A DNA stretch of 64,000 nt, from contig OX453273.1 in assembly GCA_949710005.1 (NCBI GenBank), positions 34,084,250 to 34,148,249 on the forward strand, read 5' to 3'. A model generated the notes under the pieces. It was given only the letters and a program-made list of their open reading frames with translations. It made no database searches and was not told the DNA's origin. Shown one piece after another: positions 22,687 to 33,150 of the stretch. The stretch comes from Ricordea florida. Its lineage: Eukaryota; Cnidaria; Anthozoa; Corallimorpharia; Ricordeidae. Both the position numbers and the translations under genes were made by a program. The first letter of the stretch is position 1; the number at the start of each line of letters is the position of its first letter.

Positions 22687-25600
22687 CTAGGTCATTTCAT
22701 AGTCTTTTAACCTCAAAGGAGGTTTGATGATCCTCGTTCTTGTTCTTGTATTGCCAAGGATGGGTTCGGGAGGTTTGTCTTGCCTGGCTGGATTTGCAAG
22801 GTTCTCGGACCCAATGTTTGAGAGTCTCTCTGTTTCCGTGTGTTGTGGTGGTAGAGTTTGTGCAGGAGGATGGTTTTTAGGTACAGTTTCTTCTACTTGT
22901 GGTCCAAAGGAAAGGTTGTTGTTGACCGGTGGTGGTTCCTGGATCAGTGGTGGGGCGGTGGTCTGTGTTGGTGGAGGAGACTGTTCAACTGTTGATGTGA
23001 TATGGACCCGGTTCCTACGGATGTTGCTGTTCGGTGTCTGAATGGTGTATGATCGGGGTGTGTCCTGGGAGATGATAGTTCCCTGTATCCATGGTTGACC
23101 CCTCTGTGTGGGTGGAGGTTTCGCATAAACACTTGAGCCGAGAGCAAGCTCGGGATGTACTGTTGTCGGGGAGCTGTCGTAGTAGCGTTTGCTTGCAGCT
23201 CGCTTCAGGGTGAGCTCTTGAGTGACGACAGCTAGGTTCACTGGTGAAGGCTTTATGAGGTGGTTCGGTGTGGGTAGTGTTGTCCTTGTACGTCGACAGA
23301 GCATGCGCTGTGCAGGTGAATATGTGTGACCTTGAGGTGGTGTGTTCCTGTAATTGAGCAGTGCGGACTGGTAGTCAGTGGATTTCTTCAGTGTTGATTT
23401 GGCCACTTTGACGGCAGCTTCTGCTCTGCCATTGCCTTTAGGGTGATAGGGTGAGGATGTTGTGTGTTTGAATCCGTATTGTGTGGCAAAGTTCTCATAT
23501 TCCTTGCTTGTGAATTGTGAGCCATTGTCAGTGTGGCACATTTGCGGTATGCCAAATCGCGCAAAGTGGGCCTTGGTCTTGTTTATTACTGTGGCAGAGA
23601 GGGTGTCCTGGAGTTCGTCGACCTCTATCCAATCCGAGAAATGGCAGACAGTGACCAGGTAGTCCTTCTGCTCATGGTTAAAGATATCTTGGCTTACAAT
23701 TTGCCATGGCTGCGTTGGGATAGGTAACGACTTCATGGGTTCTTTTGTAAGAGTTTTACTATACTGGGCACAGACACTGCAGGTGTCGCACATGTCTGAG
23801 ATTGCTTTCCTCATGCCTGGCCAGAATAAGACTTCGCGGGCCATGCGAATGTTCGACTCTGCTCCAAAGTGGTTCGCATGTATTTTGCCAAGCATTGTTG
23901 AGTACATGGACTGTGGAACTAGGACTTGTTGGCCTTTGTAGATGATCCCATTGTGTATGCTTAGTTCCTCTCTGAAGGTCCAGAATGGGCGGAGGTTGTT
24001 GGCCAGGTGTTGCTTGTCGTCGGGCCAGCCAGAGATGATGGTTTGTTCTAGATCAGTCAGGGTGTGATCCTTTTTGGTTTCTGATCTGAGGAGTTCTTCG
24101 GTGACATCGGTGAGACGGGGGTTGTGGTCATTCTCTGAGTGTTCAAGTTCAAGGCGGAACACTTCAAACCCTGTTACCTTTGCATGCACTGGGGTGGGTA
24201 GAGCAGCGCGAGATAGTGTGTCTGCTATATGAAGGCTTGTTCCTTTCTTGTACTGTAGGTTGAAATGATATCTCTGCAGTCTCATTAGCATTCGCTGAAG
24301 ACGTGCGGGTGACTTATGAAGTGGTTTCTTGTAAATGGTTTCTAGGGGTTGGTGGTCTGTGTGCACTGTGATGTCTGACTTGCCGAAGAGCCAATGATCA
24401 AACTTTCCAAACGTGTTGCAGATGGCAAGGCATTCTTTTTCTAGTAGTGAGTAGCGCTGTTCTGTGCTGCTCAGGCTGTTTGAGGTAAAGGCCACTGGTT
24501 GGAGTTTTCCCTCAGCGTTTGGTTGGAGGAGTGCTCCCCCCAGGCCTTCTTCGCTGGCATCTACTTGGAGTACCACAGGCTTCCCTAGATCGTAGTATTG
24601 GAGGACGGGTGCAGTGGCAATCAATTGTTTTGCTTCATTGAACGCTCGTTCTTGAACCTCTGACCAGGAGAATGGGACGTCTTTCTGTGTTAAGGCAGTG
24701 AGGGGTCTAATGACCATACTCAGATTTGAGCAGTATGGTGATAGGTAGTTGGCCATTCCAAGGAAGCGTAGAAGGGCTGCCTTGTTTCTCGGTGTGGGCA
24801 TAGTGGTTATCGCAGTGATTTTGTCAGGGTCAGCTTTCATCCCATTTGCTGTGATGATGTTTCCCATGAACTTCACCTCTGTTAACTTGAACTGTAATTT
24901 TGTGGGGTTTAGTTTAATGCTCTTTTGATGGCAGCGTTCCATTAGGGCTACAAAGCGCCGATCGTGGTCTTTCTCAGCTTCAGAGTAATCAGTGCCTTCT
25001 CCAAAGACCAAAATGTCGTCAGCTATACAGAGTATGCCCTCGAGACCCTCTAGAGCAGAAATAAGTCGCATTTGAAATTCTTCTGGAGCACTTGAGATCC
25101 CAAAGGGAAGGCGATTCCAGCGGTAGCGGCCATACGAGGTGTGCATAGTGGTCATGCGTGAGGACTCTTCATCCAGGGGTATGTGGAGGAATCCGTCGCG
25201 AACATCGACAAGAGAGAAGCATTTGGCATGGGCTAGTTTATGAAGCTGCTCGTTGAGGGTTGGCATCTGGTAGACAGGACGAAGGATGGCTTTATTTACC
25301 GTCTGGCTGGGGTCGATGCAGATTCGGACTTTTCTGGGAGTTTCTCTGATGACTTCATTTGAACACCATGGAGTGGGTTCGTCAACCTTAGTTATGATGC
25401 CGGCGTTCTCGTATTTGTCTAGGGCATTCTTTTCCGCATTCCGTTTTGCCACTGGGATGCGGTGGATGGGCATTTGAACTGGTGTAACATTGTGTTTGGT
25501 TTCAAAATGCACAGGGGGCCCAAGGCAGCCGAGGCCTTCAAAGTTCTCGGCATATTCCATTAGAATGTGTGTTTTCTGAAGTGCGCCTGCGGGAGGAAGT

Positions 25601-27132
25601 CGCCGTTTAGCAGGGATGTGGATCGGTTGAGACGGAGAAGGCAGTGGGTTGCAGGTGCTGGGTCTGTTGTTGTGGATTTGTTCGATGTGGTTGCATTCCA
25701 CTTGATCTTGGGCTTGGGTGTCCTGTGCTTCATTGCAGTTGGCGATTGTTACCGATGGAGATAGAGAGAAAACAGTGTCTGATTCTATTCTGATAAGCCC
25801 CAATCTTTCACTGTCAGCCCCTGACAAGAGGGCGGGCTTGTTGGCCATGATGTTATCTGGAAGGATTTGGAAGGTTAGGGTGTCATACTGATTGTCCCTT
25901 TGGTATAAGAGCTCGACTTGGCCCAAAGGTCTCAGAGGGCGGGTGTTCCCATATGGTTGTAAGAGATAATGTGATTTTGACATCTGGATGTCTTGACCCA
26001 GAGTAGTGAGGGTACTGTGAGATAGGGTGTTGCACGAGGCTGCGGTGTCAATTTGGAGTGTAATTGGCTGGAAGTGTGAGCCGGTTGCTGACAGGGGTAG
26101 TTTTACAAAGTATTTGCTCCTCTTCTGTGGGGTTTCGAGAGAGTAGCATTGCTCGTGATAATAATCTGCATACACCATGTGGTCGGTGGGTTCGTTTTCA
26201 CTAAATTGTAGGTGATGCACATCTTCCCATCGTCGAGTGCTGCCCCTGTTACTGAATGATTGGCTGGGGGTTCGGGTGTTGCGGCTGGAAGGAGGGATTG
26301 AACCTCCCCGTCGTTGTGGTGGTTGGCCATTTGCCAGGCACACATTGGCGAAGTGGTCATTGATACCGCACTTTGAGCATGTTTTGCCCCTTGCTGGGCA
26401 TTGTCTCCATGGGTGAGGTCCCCGTTTGTCTCCACACCAGTGGCATGTTCCAGGCTCTCTTCGTAGCTTCATTTCTTTGTGTTTTACCCAGTGGACTCGT
26501 TCTTCGATGGTTGATTTTGATGAGTCTGCTATCAGCTTGTTTGCGGTGTAGGCAGACTCTAAAGCCTTGGCTTCGGTCACCACATCAGCCATGCTCTTGG
26601 CTGTGTTGTCAGGCTTTAGGTGTGTTTTGAGCAATTCGGCTCGCATGGAGTCGTTGTTGAGGCCAAATATAAATTTATCGCGGTACATTTCGTCACTGAG
26701 CGTTCCATAAGAGCACAGGCTCCCAGCTTGCCTAATTCTCAATTCCCATGCTTGTACCGATTCGGTCAGTGTTTGGTTAAGGCCCCAAAACTTAAATCTG
26801 TCAGCCAGAAAAGAGCTGCCAGTCGATCCTGTGTAGTGGAGGCGAAGTTTCTCCATCCAAATCCACGGTTTGGCTCTGTCATCATTCGCGATCTGAGGTT
26901 CTATCGTGTATCGTATTACCTGAAGGGCTTCATCTGGCATGGCCGACCGAAGCGCGGCGATTTCAAGCTGTGGTTTCTTGTGATAATCGGCTGGCGCTGT
27001 CTCTGGGTCTTTGGCCAGGTTACGAAAGTCCGCTTGGACGCAGTAATCATTGAACCTGACTTCGAAGTTCTTAAAATTTTCGGAAATGTTTCCGGTCAGG
27101 TTGAGTTCTGGGCGCTTGAGGTTCGACGCCAT
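22687..27132 (-). CDS. Gypsy Gag-Pol polyprotein (single frame)
   Basis: From the first good ATG (27132) the frame runs about 1,481 codons to TAG at 22687-22689. The frame opens further upstream, but the first in-frame ATG with gag-like sequence is MASNLKRPELN. In order it has a Gag-like helical region; CCHC-type knuckles (CHWCGDKRGPHPWRQC; CSKCGINDHFANVC); protease (LQIDTAASCNTL); reverse transcriptase with LCIADDILVFG; RNase H (LQVDASEEGLGGALL); integrase HHCC finger (HANHFGAE ... CSVCAQY); and a core with Asp (SQDIFNHEQK), Asp (CHTDNGSQF) and Glu (GNGRAEAAVKV). Fusion of Gag and Pol in one frame, with no shift, is the organisation of some Gypsy clades. Every catalytic motif is present. Confidence 0.93.
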   Translation of the reverse strand: MASNLKRPELNLTGNISENFKNFEVRFNDYCVQADFRNLAKDPETAPADYHKKPQLEIAALRSAMPDEALQVIRYTIEPQIANDDRAKPWIWMEKLRLHYTGSTGSSFLADRFKFWGLNQTLTESVQAWELRIRQAGSLCSYGTLSDEMYRDKFIFGLNNDSMRAELLKTHLKPDNTAKSMADVVTEAKALESAYTANKLIADSSKSTIEERVHWVKHKEMKLRREPGTCHWCGDKRGPHPWRQCPARGKTCSKCGINDHFANVCLANGQPPQRRGGSIPPSSRNTRTPSQSFSNRGSTRRWEDVHHLQFSENEPTDHMVYADYYHEQCYSLETPQKRSKYFVKLPLSATGSHFQPITLQIDTAASCNTLSHSTLTTLGQDIQMSKSHYLLQPYGNTRPLRPLGQVELLYQRDNQYDTLTFQILPDNIMANKPALLSGADSERLGLIRIESDTVFSLSPSVTIANCNEAQDTQAQDQVECNHIEQIHNNRPSTCNPLPSPSQPIHIPAKRRLPPAGALQKTHILMEYAENFEGLGCLGPPVHFETKHNVTPVQMPIHRIPVAKRNAEKNALDKYENAGIITKVDEPTPWCSNEVIRETPRKVRICIDPSQTVNKAILRPVYQMPTLNEQLHKLAHAKCFSLVDVRDGFLHIPLDEESSRMTTMHTSYGRYRWNRLPFGISSAPEEFQMRLISALEGLEGILCIADDILVFGEGTDYSEAEKDHDRRFVALMERCHQKSIKLNPTKLQFKLTEVKFMGNIITANGMKADPDKITAITTMPTPRNKAALLRFLGMANYLSPYCSNLSMVIRPLTALTQKDVPFSWSEVQERAFNEAKQLIATAPVLQYYDLGKPVVLQVDASEEGLGGALLQPNAEGKLQPVAFTSNSLSSTEQRYSLLEKECLAICNTFGKFDHWLFGKSDITVHTDHQPLETIYKKPLHKSPARLQRMLMRLQRYHFNLQYKKGTSLHIADTLSRAALPTPVHAKVTGFEVFRLELEHSENDHNPRLTDVTEELLRSETKKDHTLTDLEQTIISGWPDDKQHLANNLRPFWTFREELSIHNGIIYKGQQVLVPQSMYSTMLGKIHANHFGAESNIRMAREVLFWPGMRKAISDMCDTCSVCAQYSKTLTKEPMKSLPIPTQPWQIVSQDIFNHEQKDYLVTVCHFSDWIEVDELQDTLSATVINKTKAHFARFGIPQMCHTDNGSQFTSKEYENFATQYGFKHTTSSPYHPKGNGRAEAAVKVAKSTLKKSTDYQSALLNYRNTPPQGHTYSPAQRMLCRRTRTTLPTPNHLIKPSPVNLAVVTQELTLKRAASKRYYDSSPTTVHPELALGSSVYAKPPPTQRGQPWIQGTIISQDTPRSYTIQTPNSNIRRNRVHITSTVEQSPPPTQTTAPPLIQEPPPVNNNLSFGPQVEETVPKNHPPAQTLPPQHTETERLSNIGSENLANPARQDKPPEPILGNTRTRTRIIKPPLRLKDYEMT

Positions 27133-27230
27133 GAGTTTGTGTATCCAATGTAACGTTGCGTGAAGAGGTTTTGCGATCGAGGTATTCGCTGGTGCGGTTC
27201 TAGAAAAAGTTAATCCCACTCCTGACACCA

Positions 27231-27380
27231 AGTCTGGTGTTGTGTATCACGAGAAGCAATGAATAACAGTGATATAGATAACAAGAGAAACTGTAATTCC
27301 GCCATGTGCGATCGGACTACAACCAACAAAACCTGTCCCGGATCAAGGACCGAGAGAGGTCTCGGGACTAGTTCCCAACA
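27231..27380 (-). repeat. 5' LTR of the intact Gypsy
   Basis: Identical to the 3' LTR, with the primer-binding-site sequence just inside it. The promoter would act on the minus strand, in the same direction as gene X. Confidence 0.93.
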
Positions 27381-27639
27381 AAACTAACCAAGTGTTTATA
27401 CTCGATCAAGCGTAATCCGATTCTTGGAATACGTACTCTTCAGAAATTTAAGCTTAATATTTCCACACTAGGAAATAACAAGCTAAAAATAGTGTGCGAT
27501 CAACAGTTCTGTTAAGATTCAGGAAAACCATTTTATTATTTATGACTGTTGAGACAATATTCTACCAAGTAAACAAGGCATGAATTTACATTCGCATAAG
27601 TCTTTCAGTGATTTACATTTTCACATTGCGACAGTTAGA

Positions 27640-27892
27640 GAATTTAGACAATGGCGACTAGTACTGAAGCTTTTTTAATTACAAGAACACTTTCTCCCTT
27701 CGCTTTTTTTATCGTAGAAAAAAATTCCCAAGTTAAAGCGAGCTCCGTACAAGAATGAGCACGTTTCTCAGCATTTAATTTGACAAGACGAAGTGTATAG
27801 CGCTTATTGAAGATGGTGTTGTTGAGGTCGAACTCTTCGCATTCTGAGAGGAAGGTTTTCAGCTCAAATCTTTGAGAGAAAACAATGGCAAG
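27640..27892 (-). other. Duplicated segment following a signal exon
   Basis: On the minus strand this reads through a frame with ECEEFDLNNTIFNKRY. A shorter, diverged version is at about 31440-31545, in the same place relative to another signal exon. Both are therefore part of one duplicated block (first exon plus start of intron 1). I do not recognise a domain, and coding status is uncertain. Confidence 0.4.
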
Positions 27893-28031
27893 ATTTCCGC
27901 ACAGGTCCCTACTCATTATGCACGCAGCAGATGAATTGTTTAGGGTAATGCACATGTAAACATTTCTTGTTATTGCAGAATGAAACAGTATAGCTACAGC
28001 ACGCATAATGAAGTAGGGACCTGTACGGAAA
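27893..28031. mobile_element. Hairpin MITE, copy 1
   Basis: Inverted ends 'atttccgcacaggtccctac' and 'gtagggacctgtacggaaa'. A second copy lies at 43479-43600. The paralogous block at 31.5 kb lacks it, so it inserted into gene X's intron 1 after that duplication. Confidence 0.75.
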
Positions 28032-28073
28032 CATTCCAAAACAATTTTCAACGATCAGTAAAAGTACTCTTAC

Positions 28074-28137
28074 CTCGAGCTTTTCCTATTATGCAGAAAA
28101 CCGTAAATAACAGCAACTTCCAAGCTAACGCGGCCAT
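28074..28137 (-). CDS. IgSF gene X, signal-peptide exon
   Basis: A 64-bp first exon with ATG at 28137 and donor GTAAGA, phase 1. It encodes WKLLLFTVFCIIGKAR, a short charged start and a hydrophobic core typical of a signal peptide. Phase and length equal those of the exons at 31570-31633 and 56159-56222. It splices in frame to the domain A exon at 20023-20223. The first intron is about 7.9 kb, about 5 kb of it the Gypsy element. Confidence 0.7.
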
Positions 28138-28415
28138 GTTCCTATATGTCAACCGCACCTCCTTTGAAATTACTCATCCGAGGACACCAGGGAGACTAGG
28201 GCCGGAAAAATAGAGCGTCAAAAAGAGGCTACTTACTGATAACTCTTTCAGTGGCTTTTCAGAGATACTAACCTCTTCGAAGGCCTTCTGTTTTCCTCAA
28301 TAAACTGAATTATAAAATGGTTTTCTGCCTTTGACAGACTAATTAATTGCATTAACCCTTACTCTGAAACGCTGTCATCCGCACGTGGTAAACACATGGG
28401 AGTTTCGGACTCACT

Positions 28416-28535
28416 AACCTGCGATCAGGCGATTTTTTTTTGGTTTTTGGTTTTTTTGTTTTTTTGGCGTGGTTTTTGTTTCCCCCGCCAAAAAAAAAAA
28501 CCAAAAACCAAAAAAAAATCGCCTGATCGCAGGTT
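28416..28535. repeat. Palindromic A/T-tract MITE
   Basis: 'aacctgcgatcaggcgattt' is mirrored by 'aaatcgcctgatcgcaggtt', with long T-runs and A-runs between the GC-rich ends. It would fold into one long hairpin. No clear target duplication was found. Confidence 0.65.
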
Positions 28536-28557
28536 ACAGACTCACAGGAACTTGTAT

Positions 28558-28769
28558 CAGGGTCTGGAAGGGGGGGTCTGGATCACGAATCACGGGCTAA
28601 AATTCCGTACATTCACGAATCACGTAATTTTTTTATACGATTTTTTTTACGATTTACGTCAAGGTGAATATATAATTCACGAATCACGGCTGTATTTCAT
28701 GAGTTTTCCCGATTCACGCTCTGTTTTTTGGTGAATTCACGGATCACGCGAAACCCCTTCCAGACCCTG
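28558..28769. mobile_element. MITE with 6-bp TSD TTGTAT
   Basis: The TIR CAGGGTCTGGAAGGGG and its mirror end in CCCCTTCCAGACCCTG, flanked by TTGTAT at 28552-28557 and 28770-28775. The interior is built from repeats of 'cacgaatcacg'. Non-coding. Confidence 0.8.
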
Positions 28770-28775
28770 TTGTAT

Positions 28776-29704
28776 GACGTAAACAACGAAGCTAGCTTGG
28801 GCAAATAAATTTTGAGTAGGAATAATGTAATTGTACCCCAATTATTCCTCTTCACCCCCAAAACTTGTAGATACCCTACCCGTGTATCTGCTTTAACGTA
28901 TTTCAAATTTCTGAAAGTTATATTGAGGCATACAGCAGTTTTTTTGGAACTCTCATTATAGGGTGAGATGGAAACTTGTCATGAGCACTGAGTTAATCAA
29001 AAAAGACTGAAAACCCTTGGCTAAAGGACGATAAAAAGAGATTTTCGCCTTTTTTTAACTCGGCATGCAGCACATGCAGACTGCAAAGCTGGTCTTTGAT
29101 GTTAAAAACTATTCACGTCTATACCACTGCAGAAAAAAATTATCTTGACCCCTGCGAATATGTTCTCCCGGTTAGCGCTTTCAGATCAATCGACTTCAAG
29201 AGTTTAATGTCGAATCATGCTGGATTCACTCCTAACAGTGAATCGAGAATTGGCAATTCCATTGAAAATTCTGAATCATGAGAACGTGAAGTGAACGTGA
29301 ATGTGAATCAAAGTGAACTAACAACAGTGAATCAACAATTGTTACTTGTTGCCAATTGTGAATTGACAATTCTGAAAATGAGTTTAAGTGAATGTGCATG
29401 AGAATTGAAATGAATTGACAATTGATTATTTTCAACAGTATGTAGATCAACTGAAAACATGGAAATGTTCCACAGCTATCTCTCTATTGCTGATGCCCCA
29501 ATAATGTAGAATCGAAGAAAATTATTCAGAATTCATCGCCCCGCATCCCAACTTCTTCAGTTCAAATTATGCACTGGGATCAGAAACGCTTCCTTCAAAC
29601 AGCATCAGCTAAGTCTATCCATGGAAGCTGGCAGATGTATTACCAGTGAAACTTATGCAACTTTGTTGCAATAATTACTCCTCTTACTCCTCTCTAATTA
29701 CTCC
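28776..29704. other. Intergenic, no gene seen
   Basis: No recognisable gene. From about 29230 to 29440 the sequence is rich in 'gaat/attc' words (gtgaatc, caattg), giving weak self-complementarity without a clear repeat unit. Confidence 0.4.
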
Positions 29705-29790
29705 TCTCCTCCTCGTAGGGGACGTAAATCTCGGTGTTGTGGTCTGGTCCTTGTAGTCCTTGTGAATATAATTTCATCTGCAGATGCCGG
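29705..29790 (+). repeat. SINE 3' fragment
   Basis: Contains 'gtaggggacgtaaatctcgg' and 'ttgtgaatataatttca', matching the middle of the SINE at 58388-58776. Truncated at both ends. Confidence 0.5.
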
Positions 29791-29926
29791 CGTTGGTTGG
29801 GTGCGTGGGTGAGATCAAAATATGGACTGATAGCGGCTGCCAGAGGTACCTTTACAAGCTGATGTCTGATCTCATCCCAGAGTAATAATTGTAAACCGCC
29901 ATGGACAATTGGTGGATATGTATGGT

Positions 29927-30446
29927 CAGGAGCCCATTACCAGGAGCGTGATTCTCCCATACTGCGTCTGGCCATCAGCACAGTCGCAAAAGTGTCTATT
30001 TTTAGATTTCCTTTTTCCGCGAAACAAACAAAGGGTGTCTTTTCTGACCAATCACAATGTGAGATTTTATTACGTCACTGGGCAAAGTAACGTGCAAGAA
30101 AACGTTCACACTGAATACTCGTAAGACTGAAGGAGCTCAACTCGATTTAATACGATGCCAGAAATTCAAAGACGGTTCGTGGCTTAGTAATTACTTTTAT
30201 AAAATTTGCTTTTATTGCACGATCGGCTTCTTTATCGTAAAGATAGGAATGGTTTAAGCTGTCTTGGACCACGTAAGTACGGAAAACGAACTGTGCCATT
30301 AGTTTTTTCGCCATATTTTTCGCTTCTGTGGCAGTAATCATGGTAATTGCTTTTCGCGGGAAATCGGGATCCAAAAATAGACACTTTTGCGACTGTGCTG
30401 ATGGCAGGATGTACCGTACAATCATGCTCCTGGTAATGGGCTCCTG
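29927..30446. mobile_element. Non-autonomous DNA transposon, TIR CAGGAGCCCATTACC
   Basis: 520 bp with about 85-bp TIRs starting CAGGAGCCCATTACCAGGAG, flanked by the 7-bp direct repeat GTATGGT (29920-29926 and 30447-30453). A second family member lies at 59578-59963, also with a 7-bp duplication. A minus-strand frame in the interior (ATEAKNMAKKLMAQF) may be a remnant of the parent's coding region. The superfamily is not identified; 7-bp duplications occur in P-like and Dada elements among others. Confidence 0.8.
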
Positions 30447-30528
30447 GTATGGTTTATAGACCATTACCATTCCACAGTAGAAGACATTGATATCCTCTGA
30501 AAATCCACGTTTATTCTTAAATTTCACT

Positions 30529-30800
30529 AACAGCGAGCAGTGGTGAGAGCGCTCGCCTTCCACCAATGTCTCCTGGGTTCGATTCCCAGCCCCGGCGTCA
30601 TATGTGGGTTGAGTTTGTTGGTTCTCTACTATGCTCCGAGAAATTTTTCTCTAGATACTCCGGTTTTCCCCTCTCCACAAAAACCAACATTTGATTTGAT
30701 TTAATTTAATATGATTTGATTTAATTTCATTTGTGCTTTACAGTGTCCCCAATTAGTACTGACAGCAGTGCTAAATACAGTTGAAACTCAAATAAAACTC
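30529..30800 (+). repeat. SINE with tRNA-like head and (TTGAT)n tail
   Basis: The head contains a B-box-like GGGTTCGATTCCCAG and a degenerate A box ('gtggtgagagcgctc'). The 3' part has 'tttgatttgatttaattt' repeats. The cloverleaf is not intact, so this is a tRNA-derived SINE rather than a tRNA gene. Confidence 0.65.
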
Positions 30801-30840
30801 ATTATTATTAAAGTTTAGTAGTATTAAAGATAACTTTAAT

Positions 30841-31250
30841 GACATTAATTGATCATCGCAGTTATGTACACAACTTAAGCAGCTGTGAAATTAAAGCCTG
30901 AAAAAAACTCACCCCTGAACGGGATTCGAACCCATGACCTCTGCGATACCGGAGCAGTGCTCTACCAACTGAGCTATCAAGCCAACTGGGAGCTGGTCAT
31001 CTTGTGAGTTCGTAATATACCCGTAGATGAAGAAGAATGATGCAAATGAATGTATGAAAGACCATACATTTGAACTGCGGAGTAATATGTAATGACATTA
31101 ATTGATCATCGCAGTTATGTACACAACCTAAGCAGCTGTCAAATTTCACAGCTGCTTAAGTTGTGTACATAACTGCGATGATCAATTTTTAAGATGTCAT
31201 TATAGATTACTCCGCAGTTCAAATATATTGTCTTTCATATGTTCATTTGC
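30841..31250 (-). repeat. tRNA-derived SINE, minus, with inverted tail duplication
   Basis: On the minus strand it starts with a good tRNA-like head (TAGCTCAGTTGGTAGAGC and GGGTTCGAATCCC) at about 30975-30910. The anticodon loop lacks the T expected at position 33, so it is not a functional tRNA. The tail block ('cagctgcttaagttgtgtac') occurs in both orientations at 31091-31203, forming an inverted pair. A shorter copy is at 57541-57660. Confidence 0.65.
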
Positions 31251-31569
31251 ATCAAAGATAACTTTGGAGCACTGGGCGGTAACCTGACCATAGCGGGCCC
31301 CTAAATGGTACCGAGTAAACTCTGGCAGCTTTCACTTTAGGTTTTGGCACCCTAAGCCGTACTAATCCACAAATCTAAACCCCCGTACAACGAGCTCCCC
31401 CGTCTCTTTTATAGGCCAGTACCCCCCGGGGTAAAAAGTTGCAATTTGCATTCATGTAGCGCTTGCTGAAAATGGTGTTGTTGAGCGCAAACTCTTCACC
31501 TAAAGGGAAACTTTCAGCTCAAATCTTTAAAAGACAATGTTTTTTAACGAACAGCAAACCTAGTCCAAC

Positions 31570-31633
31570 CTCGACCTTTTCCTGTGAGCAAGAACACCGA
31601 AAATAACGGCAACTTCCAAGTTAAAGCTGTCAT
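31570..31633 (-). pseudogene. Duplicate signal-peptide exon, probably orphan
   Basis: 64 bp, ATG at 31633, encoding WKLPLFSVFLLTGKGR, plainly paralogous to the exon at 28074-28137, with the same intron phase. The donor is weak (GTTGGA instead of GTAAGA). No Ig exon lies between it and the next signal exon at 28.1 kb. It is either an unused duplicate, an alternative first exon of gene X, or the remnant of a deleted gene. Confidence 0.55.
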
Positions 31634-33150
31634 GTTACTTTAGATCAACCGCATCTCGTTTGAAATTATTCATCCCAGGACACCAAGGAGACTACAATCT
31701 TTGCCTGAAATATTGCACTGATAGGCAGTTTTTTCTTCTTGGAAATAAATAACCATTTTGGGTTCCCCGCCTCCCGTCTCCATGTAGAGGTCACCGACAC
31801 AGCACATTGTGTTAGTTTTGATGACCATGGTACAAAGTTTGTCAATATTCCCCAATTTTAATTGAGAGGGAGAGGGGAGAACGTTCTCAGAAATCTCAAA
31901 TCTCAAATCTTTATTTTAACACGGTAAAAATTCATCAGGTTTTTTGTTACATATAAAGTATAAACTACATAACAATATTTAACAATAATAAATACATATC
32001 TAAAGAGTCTCTTAAAAATACTACTCAAAATTACACTAAACCATACCTGTTTTCCTTGAATGCCGTGTATCTAACTTAATTAACTAAAATGAAAGTTTAA
32101 CAATTGCTTAAATCAATTTAGAGATTTCTCTTGCCTAAGATTGCAGGGTCCAAGGCATTTTAACAGCGATATTGTAGGAACTGAACAAATAGAGGCCGGG
32201 GCTTCTTACAAATCACTCCCGTCTCAGTTACTAACCTCTATTGAACGTCCTTTTGAATTCATGTATAAAATGGATTTCATGCCTTAACAGACTCATGCAT
32301 TTACACTAGTAAGAGTCCTCCGGCACTACAGTTGACCCCCGTTGTCAAAGGCTTACGCCTCATATAAACCGTCAGCGAATTTCGTTAATTGTCCTGCTCA
32401 AATCACCGAAATAACTGTTGAAATTACTAATTTCGATTTTCAATCGTTCGTCACCAAATCAACTCAAGAAGATTCCAACAATTTTCACCCTCCAGATAGG
32501 GACTTTTACTGTTACCCATTTTCTGACCTCTTATAGTGATGACGCAATACCCACAATCCTTTCCTGCATTTTCTGTTTCACGTCATCATTACCTATTTCA
32601 TACTTGGAGCTGTTTAGACAAGGAACTCGTCATCACTACTCAAAGATCCCGTGCGGCCGTGTGTGAGCAAATCGAGAATTTTTCTCGTATACTAACTGCA
32701 TATTCTAACTACAAGAACTGTCCTTTATACACTCGTACACTACAATATCTCGTGGGCGACATCTCTGTTGGGGCAATTAGCCATAGATTGCGGCCGGAAA
32801 AATAAAAAAAGTTGTCATCTGCACATGATAAACACACGGCATTTACAGATTGAACGGAAAGGGATTACCCTTTAGTGGACTGCATGATGTGAAAGGCGAA
32901 TCTAGTTCATGATCAGGTCATATAGAAATACAATTCTTTCATCGTTGACAATCGCCGTGCAGCCACAATAGGATATTTGGATTTTCTGAAAGTTTCAGTT
33001 GAGCTATAGAGTAGTTTTAGGGATTTAGTGTTATGAGGGAGCCGGGGTGGAGTTGCAAGTAGAACTTGGGTAGAAAGAAGGAATGTCTTTCTCTAGTGGT
33101 GTACATGAGGTCGGTTACAAAAAGCTTCTTTTAATGCATTCATCATAGAC
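31634..33150. other. Intergenic, LINE remnant, no gene seen
   Basis: Apart from the LINE-like 3' end listed separately, this interval shows only short frames without domains. It separates the gene Y membrane exon from the orphan signal exon. Confidence 0.4.
31895..32170 (-). repeat. LINE-like 3' end, minus
   Basis: On the minus strand it ends 'ccgtgttaaaataaagattt' plus an (GAGATTT)n tail. This resembles the 3' end of the LINE fragment at 7202-7475 ('accgtgttttaaataaagat'). The upstream part has no clear coding sequence. Confidence 0.4.

Larger units (their letters stand above)
22418..27380 (-). mobile_element. Ty3/Gypsy element with intact Gag-Pol, minus strand
   Basis: About 4,963 bp with 150-bp LTRs (22418-22567 and 27231-27380) identical throughout. 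Flanked by AAAC on both sides (22414-22417 and 27381-27384); a 5-bp AAAAC reading is also possible. On the minus strand the LTR begins TGTTGGGAAC. After the 5' LTR comes TGGTGTCAGGAGTGGGA, a typical Gypsy primer-binding site. A purine tract (AAGGGGGGAGA) precedes the 3' LTR. One frame of about 1,481 codons spans Gag to integrase with no break. It sits in gene X's intron 1, in the same orientation as the gene. All visible parts needed for retrotransposition are present. Confidence 0.95.

Noticed and set aside
22724..27153. Plus-strand frames across the second Gypsy
   Set aside because: They are antisense shadows of the continuous Gag-Pol frame.
27644..28051. 135-residue minus-strand frame near the gene X signal exon as a gene
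   Set aside because: It runs through the MITE at 27893-28031, so the frame is a product of the insertion, although the part left of the MITE may have older coding history.
30905..30980. Candidate functional tRNA gene (minus strand)
   Set aside because: A and B boxes are good, but the anticodon loop lacks T at position 33 and the head continues into a SINE body with copies elsewhere.
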